From Gonapodya prolifera JEL478 (lineage: Eukaryota > Monoblepharomycota > Monoblepharidomycetes > Monoblepharidales > Gonapodyaceae), in NCBI GenBank assembly GCA_001574975.1, contig KQ965791.1:219283-280638 (forward strand): DNA of 61,356 nucleotides, read 5' to 3'. The notes under the pieces are model-generated. The model was given only the letters and a program-made list of their open reading frames with translations. It did not search any database and was not told where the DNA came from. A program made the position numbers and the translations under genes. This document shows positions 42,826 through 52,498 of this stretch, piece by piece; position 1 is the first letter of the stretch, and each line of letters starts with the position of its first letter.

Positions 42826-45800
42826 TCACGCCACCCTCCGTGCCTCCTTCTTTCCCACCTTCTCTCCCTTCCCCTTCACTCCCTTCACCTCCTTTTCGAC
42901 TCCAACGTCTTGCGCCACCTTACTCCTTCCTCGCGTGTCCTCTTTATCCACACTAACGGTCTTGGGTGCTTTCACGTCACCCAGGGTGTTGCCGATGGCG
43001 GGACTGGTTGCAGGAGCTCCACTTCCGATGGCCACATCGTCCGCCAAGGTCGACTTTGCCTTTCGCATTTTCTCCTTGGGCTTTGTCTCTGGCGCAGGAG
43101 TGTCTGTTTTGCCCACATTGACTGCTCCCTTGGTCTCGACCTTCACCTCCGCCGCCACGGCAACAGCCTTCTCCTTATCCTGTTCCTCCCGTGTCTTCTC
43201 TGACTTGTCTTTCTTCTTCTTCTTCTTCTTGTCTTTGCCCTCCTTTGCCTGATCTTTCGCTTCCTCCTCCTTCCCTGCCTCCTTTCCAGCCGCCTCAGTC
43301 GTGTCCACATCAAACGCACCATCAGCGCCCCGCGAAACACTCTTGGACCTGCTCCGCTTCTTCTTCTTCTTCTTCTTTTTCTCCTTCTCGGGTGACGCTG
43401 GCGTTGCTGGAACTTCGCTGTCCTCATCAACGTTTACATTGCCCAGAGCTGGAGCTGGGCCCTCGGCGCGTTTGCTCACCCTCCGTACGACACCAGGGCC
43501 GTCCCTAAGCGGCACGAAGTACCCCGAACCGTCCAACCCCACCGCCGTCGTGGTCACGGCAGCCCCCACAGGTGTAGCACCGGTATTCGCAGACTTGTCA
43601 AAGACTTCTTCATCCTCTTCATCGAACGCGAACATCCCCTGACTTGCACTGTTCCTCCTTCCCAACAATCCACCCTTCGGCACCACCCCACTGGCCTTCT
43701 TTTCATCTGAGCCCCTTCTCCCACCCCTCGAACCTCCCCGAGTCTCACTCTCCTCGCCCTCATCCTCGCTCCCGCTTCCAAACACCGGCACGGCGCCCCA
43801 ATCCACCTCGTCCATTTCGCCGTCGCTGTCCAAATCGCCCCACGAGACCCCGCTCAGCCCGCGGTCTGCGACCCAGGACCGAGCCGTCACGTATGATCTG
43901 GGCGTAAGGGGCGTGCGAGATGCGGCAGGTGGCGAGAGGTGAGTCGGGGAGTGGGACAGGAAGGATAAGGGGTGCAAGTGTCCCCCAGAGAGCTTTTGGG
44001 AGCCGCTCGGGATCGAGAGTGAAGGTCGAATGGCGGGTGTCGAGGGGAGCCAACCGCCCACAGTCCGCGACGTCATAGCCGACCCCCACACTTCATGTTC
44101 CAACTCCTCTTCCACTCCATCTCCGCCGTCCCTCCACCCCCTCACACGAGTAAGCCCGGCAAGCATATTCGCAACGCCCCACCGCGCATCCGGGTCCGGA
44201 TCCAACCCTCTTGCCACCCACGTCGCCGCCGAGTCGGACACGTCAAACTCCTCCTTTATCCACGCCGCCCTTCCCTCCAGACCTGCCTCCTCGTCGGCGG
44301 CAAGGTACAGCGAGTACGACGCCGACGAGCGCGGGTCGGCTTTTTCCCAGGGGCACCGGGCCGCGACGAGTGTGATGGCCACGATTGCGAGGGACCAGGC
44401 GTCAACTTTGGCACAGTCGTAGGCGTCCGCGAATGAGCTGAATGAGCGGTTAGGGTGCGGTGGGAGAGATTCAGGGGGAAGGTATCGCTCGGACCCGGTG
44501 CCGAATGTGCGAGAGTATGAGTCCCCCCGGGTTGGAGTGGGATGCGGACTGAGGTGGGCGAGGCCGAAGTCAGCGAGGCGAGGAAGGCCGTCTGATGTTT
44601 GTTAGGTGTGTACGGAGGGTTGTTAGAGGGGTTAAAAGAAACCTCGCGACTTCCATGGGTCTGCCGCCCTCGTTCACTCCNACAAACACCACTCACCATT
44701 TCCAACAAGCACATTCTCCGGCTTCAAATCCCTATGCCACACGCCCCTCTCATGCGAGTCCCTCAATGCGCTCGTGAGGACCTTGAGCACCTGCGATATC
44801 CGCGCCGAGTCCAACCCTGATCCCGACAGTGCGACGTTGGACGCGCGGTCGACTTCGTCGTACAGGTCCGAGGGGCAGTATTCCATGACGACACAGAACA
44901 CGGAGCGGAAGCGTGCGGTTGTGGCAGAGGTCGGTGTAGTGGGCGAGAGCATGGATGCGCGTGATGAGATCCGGAGAAGCGGTGTACCGGGAGTTGATAC
45001 TGGTAAACCGACAGAGCGGTATGCGCGCACGACGCCCGGCGTGTGTCGCAGCCTGCGCAGCGCTTCGAGCTCGACGCGGAGAGCGGGGTCTGACGGGAGT
45101 GACGACCATCCCCCAGCCGAGGGTGGGGAGTCGTCAGAGTCCTCGGTGTATTCCGCAGAGGTGTCGGGGCAAAAGAGGATCTTGACGGCGAGGTTTCCGG
45201 CAGTGGGCGTCGCGGCGGAGTGGGCGAGGTAGACGGCTGCGAATGAGCCGGAGCCGAGGAGCTTCGAGAGGGTGAGTGGGTGCGACCAAAGGGGTGAGAG
45301 GTGAGGTGTGGAAGAGATGAAAGAGGGGTGTGCGGGGATGCGGAGGTTGATCTGGGGGAGTGACAAGGAGGGAGAAAAGTGGTGTGAGGGACTCGGAAAA
45401 TGGGCCACACTGGTTTTCTACTCACGAGGCTATCCAGATCCTCCTGTCGCAGACCTTGCGTCATCCCATCACCCGCACCGACGCTCATGATGGATTCGGC
45501 GAGAGACTCGGTGTCGTCGTCACCACTCAGCAAAAACGACCTGTCGGGGACCGACCGCGGGAAGGGCACGGGGACGTTGGTCCAGGGGTCCATGTACTCC
45601 CCGTCGTATCCAGACACCCAATCATCTGGCACGTCATCGCCGCCGTCCATGTTCAGCGTGGCCAACGAACCCCGTTTGGTACCCGAGCCGCGGCCGCCCA
45701 TCAGATCCATCCGGCTCAATTCGAGCGCCTGGTCGGTTGCACCGTATCCATAATCAAACACACTGTCGTCGAGTCCGAGGGTCAGGTTGCTCTGGACGGA

Positions 45801-45905
45801 GCTTGTCGTTCGTGGTGGGTGTTTCGAACCGTTGAGTCGATGCACATCCACATCCTCGCCGGCGGCATCCACCGCATCCGCACGCCGTCCACGTATGGCC
45901 TGCAT
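42826..45905 (-). CDS. Serine/threonine protein kinase with long charged C-terminal tail (966 aa)
   Basis: Exons 45905-45426, 45351-44697 and 44591-42826; phases close. The kinase domain has the Gly-rich loop LLGSGSFAAVYLAH (residues 191-204), the ATP lysine in LAVKIL (Lys217), VVMEYCPSDLYDEVD, the catalytic loop WHRDLKPENVLV (near 366), LADFGLAH (DFG at 386-388), a PPE in place of APE (SERYLPPES) and DAWSLAIVAITLVAARCPW. The layout resembles the fungal Ran1/Ksp1-like group, which is inference. Residues about 500-966 are disordered, with acidic patches (EDEGEESE) and two poly-lysine runs (EKKKKKKKKRSRSK, DKKKKKKKDK), suggesting nuclear or nucleolar targeting. The single N at 44681 falls in intron 2. 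The reading frame is open about 170 bases upstream of 45905 without an ATG, so an extra 5' exon is possible. Confidence 0.88.
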
Positions 45906-46399
45906 CGCTTGCAGTGTATAGTCCGCCTGTACGTTCGCTCCCTTTGCTGCGCCCTCTGCTGCCCCCCTCGCCCTGTCGCTCTCCTCGCCCGCCCGTTGCG
46001 TCCGTACCGCTCCTTCCCGCGCAGGGGGAGTGTGCGGCTGAGCCCGAGTGTTTCGGGGTGTGACCCGGGGGAATCGTCGAGGTTACGATGACAGCAAGTT
46101 TTGGGGTGATTTTGTGGCGGGGTGGTAAGGGCGACTCGGCCCAAATGGAAGGCGCCAGAATTGCCGGGAAATTTTACCCAAACGCTGTGGCACGTCGACA
46201 ACTTTGGCACTCAGCGATACGTCAAGCTGAGTGCGGGACCCAACTACAGCTTCCTTCTTTACTGAACTGATCACATATGATGGATTTCAAGGCTCTACAC
46301 CAAGTGACGACGCATTCAATCAGAGCACATCCATCAACTCGACACCGGATATCCATTTTCAAATGATGTCCACGACACACCCATCATTCATGTAGACTT

Positions 46400-46860
46400 T
46401 GCTGTCATTCTTTCACCGGGTGGTCCGTCTGGCGGGACCCCTTCCACATTCCAAAAGTCCTCCCGGCATAGGGGCGTGTGCCGCTTCCAGTGCCCCTTCT
46501 AGCAAACAGTATCACAGTACATGGCCAGCTGGCACCGAGCACATGTCTTTTTCGGCACCAAATTGGTGCACACAATCGCCGCGCAAACATATTCCGTGTC
46601 CGTCCTTTTGAGCATTTTCCAATACAAATGAGTGGCTTTCTGAGTTTCCCCCTCAACGGCGTTGGGACGACCAGTGAGAGGCAATTTTAAATCAAACTGA
46701 GTGTGAAGATAGATCTCTCGCGTGGCATAAAGTGTCAGTGCAGTTACGATTTGTGTGCCAACCCCGGGAACTTGATTATTTTTGGCAGTAAAAACATTGG
46801 AGAGAGCCGTCGCAGCAAGTTCCGTGTTTGTATTCACGGTGGCCGCGTAGTAAGTGGCTG
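46400..46860 (-). pseudogene. MYND zinc-finger relic with a stop inside the finger
   Basis: Reads TNTELAATALSNVFTAKNNQ, then YVCAAIVCTNLVPKKTCARC, QLAMYCDTVC, then TAG where sister copies have CAG (Gln), and continues in frame as KGHWKRHTPLCREDFWNVEG. The nonsense codon removes the last two zinc ligands. It aligns with the copies at 35842 and 38869. Confidence 0.7.
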
Positions 46861-47700
46861 ATTCGCGGCTTATCTCAGACGAGATGAGACTGCTAATGTT
46901 ACCAGGAACGTGTGAAGAAATTTGGGCCGACCTGGAGATTCCCGGTCAACGCGTCCATTCAAGATAGTCCCCATGGCACTGCCAATAAAATCTGAGCGCG
47001 CCCCTGATGAATTGGGGAAGCAATCCAAAGGAAGGCTGCAGAAGGATTCGTCTGAAGGCGCGAGACTGCTGGGTGACAAACGATGCTCAATTTGAACGCC
47101 AGGTAGACGGAGTCATGGTCGGCGATAAGGCGCGGGTGGCTAGATCATTGCCGAACGAACTGGCTGTATACAATAAACCTCAAAACCTCAACGCACCACA
47201 CCTGAAGACCGGAGGTACTTGAGGGGGACCCCTATTCTACGCCACTCGTCCAAAAAGCACTACATAATCTTTAGTACTCCGATGAATTTCGGTCGGGATG
47301 AGTGCATGAGAAGCCAATGATGTTTTCGACCAACTGGTGAGCCTAGGGTCTTTTGGGAATGGCTGGCTCCGACACCCCGAGCCTCTGCTAGCGTTATGAA
47401 CGACAAGAGCGCAATGTATTGCTAAATAGAAGCAATACATGGGGTCCGGCAGTCGCTTCACGAGAACTGGAGGAAAAACCTGTGATGTTCATTTCGCCCC
47501 GTACGATTGACGATGGAGCTGGAAAGTATCCGAAATCTCTAAATTCAGTGTATTTGATACGCTAGCGCCTAAATCGTAGCGTAGTGGCTTCAAATCAACT
47601 AGAAAAGTGCCCGGGAGGGGTCCAAATGGGTTGGCTTCGACCAACTGCCAGCTCCTCCCCCAAGTGAAACCGCCCGTCGCTAAAAAATCGTTCGACGTCA
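46861..47700. other. Decayed region between two MYND-family pieces
   Basis: This would hold the middle of the MYND relic if 46400-48060 was once one gene, but I see only short non-matching frames. A frame on minus down to 47489 reads FLATGGFTWGRSWQLVEANP without known similarity. Confidence 0.3.
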
Positions 47701-48060
47701 CTAGAAAAAGCGTTTTGGGTGAGGTGGCGTGGAATTTGGGACAAAGGTCCTGTACTTCCGGTCTTGAGGTCTCTGAGGTCTTTGAGGTTTCTTGAATGCT
47801 CCGGAACGAACTCGGCAAGAGATGCTCAGAACCATCCGCTGGACTGCCTCGTTTTGTGTGGTGGAATCCACGGCGGAGAAAATTTGCGCGAAATGGTTCG
47901 TAGTGCGAGCGATTGTCTTCTCGTACAGGAAAGGGTCGATTCTGACAAGGCCGGCTTCTGCCCACGGTCGTTCACGACGCTCCCAGATGGTTTTGCGGTA
48001 TCCGTCCTCCCGACTCTCCGTCAGCACGAGTATCTCCTCGGCGCTCATCGTCGATACCAT
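47701..48060 (-). pseudogene. N-terminal MYND-family relic
   Basis: Starts MSAEEILVLTESREDGYRKT then IWERRERPWAEAGLVRIDP, matching the N-terminal helix of the 38869 copy (LARIESRDDSYRKTIGEL). Later residues become a short Lys-Pro-Gln-Arg repeat (KKPQRPQRPQDRK) made by a 10-base repetition, and similarity ends. Same strand as the finger relic at 46400, so both may come from one gene broken by insertion. Confidence 0.5.
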
Positions 48061-48389
48061 CCCGGATCGGATTCACGGGCAGCTGGCAGAGGAAACTTGA
48101 GTGGGAAGGGAACTGTGGCCCGCAATGCCACCAACCCGACACAAAAGTTCTTCGGTCTTTCACGAATGTGCCTGGGTTTCGGGAATTTAGTTGGGAAAGC
48201 TGGTGTACTTAAAGTCTTCGTCCTGTTTGATTTCAAAAGGCAGGTGGGATCTTCCATCCCGCAAAAGCCATCCCCTGCAGTTATCCGCTGCATTGAACGT
48301 AAGTCTTGAGAAAAGAAAAGCGTGGAAGGCGTTGTGGGTTTTGTGGGTGGGCAAGAGATCTGGCCGCAGGCACCCAATAAGTTGGTCCC

Positions 48390-48620
48390 CACTAATGCGA
48401 CTACCTCTATCAACGCTCATCGCGGTATTACCGCTCCTCCCGCTACTGGGGCCACCTCGCGCGGGAGCCCGTCCTCATGGAGGCGCTGAGTACTGGCAAC
48501 GGTGGACATCTGGATCCGGCCGCAGCCTGGAATCACCGAGTGCGACGGATTGTATCGGGGACTGTGTGTGCTCGGGGACACGTCTTCTTCTGCTGGCGCC
48601 CGGCCTGTCCCCATATTCCC
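48390..48620 (+). pseudogene. F-box relic
   Basis: One frame gives LPLSTLIAVLPLLPLLG, and the adjacent frame continues RYWGHLAREPVLMEALSTGN then WNHRVRRIVSGTVCARG. Joined, this resembles the F-box second half of the intact neighbour (LPPSTLISVLPLVSRQWGLL). One frameshift and no first helix; ends near a GTAAGT. Confidence 0.45.
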
Positions 48621-48783
48621 GTAAGTATCGTCAATCCGCCCCAGTCCTGTCTCCCCTTGCAGTCATCGGTGAATAACACAACTCTTGCATACATGTGGAG
48701 AAAATAACGTTAACTTGTTTGATGTCGAGCGTCTCATGTCTGGCTCCTCGGCCGCTGATTGCAGCCCACCCGCCCCAGGGCAA

Positions 48784-50472
48784 TTAATGCCCACCCTCGT
48801 CCACGACAACCTTGACGCCAACCTCTTTGCATTCTCTCTTCAGCTCCACCGTGAACTGCACCAACTCCCTTTCCTCCTCCTGCTTCTCGCTCGGTTCCTT
48901 CCGTGCCCATTCCCCGCTTCCATCCCGGCTTCCGTCCCCACTCGGCCAGCCAACCAACACAACCCTCCTTAGACCCTTCCCAGCCACCGCGCGAGCCCAC
49001 TCGCCCGCAACGCTCGCTGTGAACATGCCCGAGGACCTGACGGCCCGCGCGCCGACCAGGATCAGTTCAAGGATGTCAAGTTGGGGGAACAGGGCATGCA
49101 GGGTGTCGACAAATGCGGGAATGAGACTGGTAGAGAACCCAACGGGTACCTCGTTGCGTTCTGAGAAGCCCCACGCACCGAGATTGAGCACCAGTGTTCG
49201 CAGTTTTGGGAACTGCGGGTGATCCGGCACGTGGGTCAGGTTAAGTGGAAGGAAGGGCCACATGCCGTCAAAGAAGTCAAGCGCACCCAGAGTAAAGAGG
49301 TTTGGGAATGTAGCAAAGATTGCGGAAAGGAGCGTGAGGAATGACACCGATGTGAATGTTCCGATTCCGGTCGTGACGGTGAAAGAAGTTACGCCAGGGT
49401 ACGGCTGAGCGGGCAGCGGGGGAACCGCAAACTGGTCTGGAAAGAGCCGCGTGCATCCGCTGGCGTTGGGGATCCCGACACGCAGGTCGCGGACGTTGGG
49501 GAAAACGGATGCGAGGTCGGCGAGGATGGATTCGTTCGGCTGGCGGCGGTGGACCACGAGGTCGATGTGTGTTGGTGTGGTGTGCGGCGTGGGTACGCGA
49601 GGAGGTGCGATCGCCGCTATTCCTGTCCCGCCTCCAGCGGCACCAGCCCCGGTCTCAGGAAACGGGTGCGCCCACATCTGTACCAGTGCATACGTGGCGC
49701 TAACACATTGTGTGGTGAATACGTTCAGCGCCTCGTGGGCAATGAGCGGGTCCTGCACGATTCCAATGAAGTTGAGCGTCGTCAGGACCGGTACGAACGT
49801 GGGAATGGGTCCCGGCGGCAAATCGAATGCCACGGGCGCGAGTGTGCCGACGGCTGACGAGAGGTCCGAGGCGTGGGTGAGTGCGTTGGAGGGGGATTGC
49901 AGGCGGACGAAGCCGATGGCGGGCCGGGGTGGTGTGGTAGGTGGTTTTGAGGATGAGGAAGGGGAGGGATGGGGAACATTCTTGAGCCTTGAGTAGAGCT
50001 TCCGTTTGGCGACCCACACTATGTTGTCCCATGGCTGGCCACGTTGGTCCTCTCTGACCAGTTTCGGTGACAGGACAAGCTCGACTTCCACCGTCAACAT
50101 CGCCCCGCGCATGCCATTAGGTACCACAGGATCTTCCTCGCTCTCTCTGGCTCTAGCGTCGCCAGAGTCACCGGAGTGCAGACCTCCCGAGACAACCGTT
50201 CGAGCGAGAAGGCCCCACTGGCGAGATACGAGGGGAAGGACTGAGATAAGGGTTGATGGCGGGAGGCGGGCGAAAATGAGCAGAAGGAGTTCTGATGGCA
50301 GATGGGGCATGGAGTTGGATGTGGTGGACTGGATGCATTGGGGTGGGGGAAGGGAATCCGGTATGAGTGGGTGGGTAGAAAGGGCAACATGGCGACAACG
50401 CACCGCAGAAAACGACGCCACGTATGCGTACAAAGAGGACAGCGATGGTAGCGTCGACAGCATGGACATCAT
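48784..50472 (-). CDS. F-box protein, intact, type member of the local family (562 aa)
   Basis: A single exon; the first in-frame ATG is at 50472 (MMSMLSTLPSLSS). The F-box is MPHLPSELLLLIFARLPPST then LISVLPLVSRQWGLLARTVV. The remainder carries motifs that recur in the broken copies around it: LTVEVELVLSP, VFPNVRDLRVGIP, GVTSFTVTTGIGTF, LLSAIFATFPNLFTLGALDF, FDGMWPFLPLN, FVDTLHALFPQLDILELIL, RSSGMFTASVAGEWARAV, LRRVVLVGW and KRECKEVGVKVVV. The repeated strand-helix pattern suggests a leucine-rich-repeat-like substrate arm. Role in SCF ubiquitin ligase is inferred from the F-box. Head-to-head with a truncated copy beginning 168 bases away. Confidence 0.85.
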   Translation of the reverse strand: MMSMLSTLPSLSSLYAYVASFSAVRCRHVALSTHPLIPDSLPPPQCIQSTTSNSMPHLPSELLLLIFARLPPSTLISVLPLVSRQWGLLARTVVSGGLHSGDSGDARARESEEDPVVPNGMRGAMLTVEVELVLSPKLVREDQRGQPWDNIVWVAKRKLYSRLKNVPHPSPSSSSKPPTTPPRPAIGFVRLQSPSNALTHASDLSSAVGTLAPVAFDLPPGPIPTFVPVLTTLNFIGIVQDPLIAHEALNVFTTQCVSATYALVQMWAHPFPETGAGAAGGGTGIAAIAPPRVPTPHTTPTHIDLVVHRRQPNESILADLASVFPNVRDLRVGIPNASGCTRLFPDQFAVPPLPAQPYPGVTSFTVTTGIGTFTSVSFLTLLSAIFATFPNLFTLGALDFFDGMWPFLPLNLTHVPDHPQFPKLRTLVLNLGAWGFSERNEVPVGFSTSLIPAFVDTLHALFPQLDILELILVGARAVRSSGMFTASVAGEWARAVAGKGLRRVVLVGWPSGDGSRDGSGEWARKEPSEKQEEERELVQFTVELKRECKEVGVKVVVDEGGH

Positions 50473-50640
50473 CGCTGTGTTGGCGGAGTGCTGTGGGCTG
50501 CTTGGCTGAGGGCGATGCCGCGGTCTCCGTTGTATTGCTTTTATTTCCCGGCTACAATGGCAATACAAACCGACAGTGTGATTCAAAGGTGAACTGAAGG
50601 CACCCCCACGCGCCCGCCATCCCCATGTGGACACCGCTCA

Positions 50641-51370
50641 ATCCCAATCTTTGATCAGATCTTTCCCAACACCTACGAGCTGTTCGTGGGGTTCCCCAAC
50701 ACTTCTAGGGATTGTGTTGCTCTCTTTCCATACACGTCCTCTCTCGACAGCACGCTCGTTCCGCCGCCCAACGTAGTGCTGCCCGCAGTAACAACCATCA
50801 TGGTAACCACAGGCATTGGAACACTCCAACCAACAAACTTTCTCACCCTCCTCTCCACTATCTTTGCAACCTTCCCTGCCCTTGACACACTCGGCACTCT
50901 TAACTTCTTCGATGGCGTGTGGGTTCTTCTGCCGCACCATCTTTCCTCTGCGTACACCCTGGCACCCCCATTCCCGTCACTGCGAACGCTCACAAGTCAC
51001 AATCGATCTCGGCTCATCGGGAGTCCTGGTAGACAACAATGCCGTACCCCAATCCTTCTCGACGGGACACATTCCACTGTTCCTCACTTCCCTGCACAAA
51101 CTCTACCGAGATTTGCACACATTAGAGCTTGTATTCGTGAGTTGCACGGTCGTCAGGAAATCGGGCATGTTTACCCCATCAACGGCACCTGTATGGGCAC
51201 GCGCAGTACATGAGGCAGGGCTGCGGAGCGTGAGGTTGGTTCTGTGACTTGAAGGGGCGCAAGAGTACCACGGGATGGAATGCAGGCCCGCGCAACCGGA
51301 AGTGGTGGAAGTGGTGATGTTTGCGTTTGCGTTGATGAAGGAGTGTAGCGAATCAGGCGTCAAGGTTTAG
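50641..51370 (+). pseudogene. 5'-truncated F-box family copy with frameshift and nonsense codon
   Basis: Matches only the C-terminal half of the 48784 gene: FPNTYELFVGFPN, AVTTIMVTTGIGTLQPTNFL, LLSTIFATFPALDTLGTLNF, FDGVWVLLP. Near 50990 the frame shifts to GHIPLFLTSLHKLYRDLHTL, KSGMFTPSTAPVWARAVHEA and LRSVRLVL, then TGA at 51245-51247, exactly where other members have the Trp codon of the LVGW motif. Past the stop the frame still reads ALMKECSESGVKV before TAG at 51368-51370. There is no F-box. A clear pseudogene. Confidence 0.8.
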
Positions 51371-52498
51371 ATGGTTAAACGTGGAGTGGAGTAAGTAAAA
51401 CTGAGGTGGACTGCATCTCACCCTTTTTGAGTGAGAGCTATGAAATTTTGTGTTTTTTTTTTACCGGTAAAGCTTTTGGTAGGGCTCCCCGCTGCAAACA
51501 AGTTGTGAGAATGATGTTTCGGCTGTCGTTACCAGGTGTTCCAGTGCACCCGTACAGGCCCTTGCCCATTAGGGGTAAAAGAGTTTTCGCAGTGGCGCAC
51601 AGGTAGCTCCTTTGAAAAGGAGGAGCAGTCACGGTGACATGTCGCGAAATTGGTGCTGGCTGGCACTTATTCAACGATGTGAAAAGCGGAGATCGGGGGA
51701 GCGGTTAGGGCCTCCGGTTTTGGCAGCCACAGACTTACCTGGGGGATATGACGTCGTCAGTGCCGCATGTGGGCGTGGCGTCCGGGAAAGGGAAGAGCTC
51801 ATTTGTTCGTCAAATCTCCTCCGTTCCCACCACATAACCGCTACTCCGAATGCATGTATTTGCAACGTAAGTGCAGCAGGCAAAAGTATACCTGAGTATG
51901 TAACTTGCGCAGAACTTCAATCCAAAAAGGTGAATCAGGTGGCTAAATTACGCGGGAATGTTACCCTGGGTGAGCGGACTCGAAGAGCCCTCGCGCCAGG
52001 GCTCAAATCGCGCTAAGTCGATCTCGTGGCGCCCGGAAACCTGGAGGTCGGTCCCGCGTGGCTGCATCCCTGCAGGTCAGCATCTTGGCAGGCACGTTAC
52101 AGGACGTGTACCTGAACGAAGTTTTCATTCGCATTGTCATCCCGCTCTCACCATCGTTGTCTTCGTTCAAGCCGATGGGAATAAGAAACGTGGTGCAAAA
52201 TCACTTCAAGTGAGTCAGGAGTGGTGCCCCCGAGTTCCGGGGTTCTGGTGTGACCTTGGTGCTACAAATCAAGGGTCCCCACAACGAGCCGCTCCCCCGA
52301 CGCCATCGAGCGAGACAGATGGCTCGAGTTCCCTCCGCCCGTAAATTTTTTTGGACAATTTGTCATTCCCGGCGGCTGGATCGTTCGAATTGGGTGAGTG
52401 GCGAGAGAATGGTGCAGTAGGAGACCCTCGAAAGGATCCCCTGACACAGAGGAACGATCCACAAACCATTCATCCTCGCGTTTCCCCTGTCATGACAG
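51371..52498. other. 1.1 kb without a confident gene, upstream of the transporter
   Basis: An open frame on + at about 51612-52016 (134 residues) has no recognised domain. The first exon of the transporter should lie somewhere in the right part (a frame ending IPGGWIVRIG before GTGAGT at about 52393 is one candidate, but its phase does not close). Confidence 0.3.

Noticed and set aside
44681-44681. The single N as a sign of a broken kinase gene
   Set aside because: It falls inside intron 2 and does not affect the coding frame.
45360-46091. A 243-codon + frame
   Set aside because: Antisense of the kinase N-terminal exon, which has closing splice phases and an intact kinase domain downstream.
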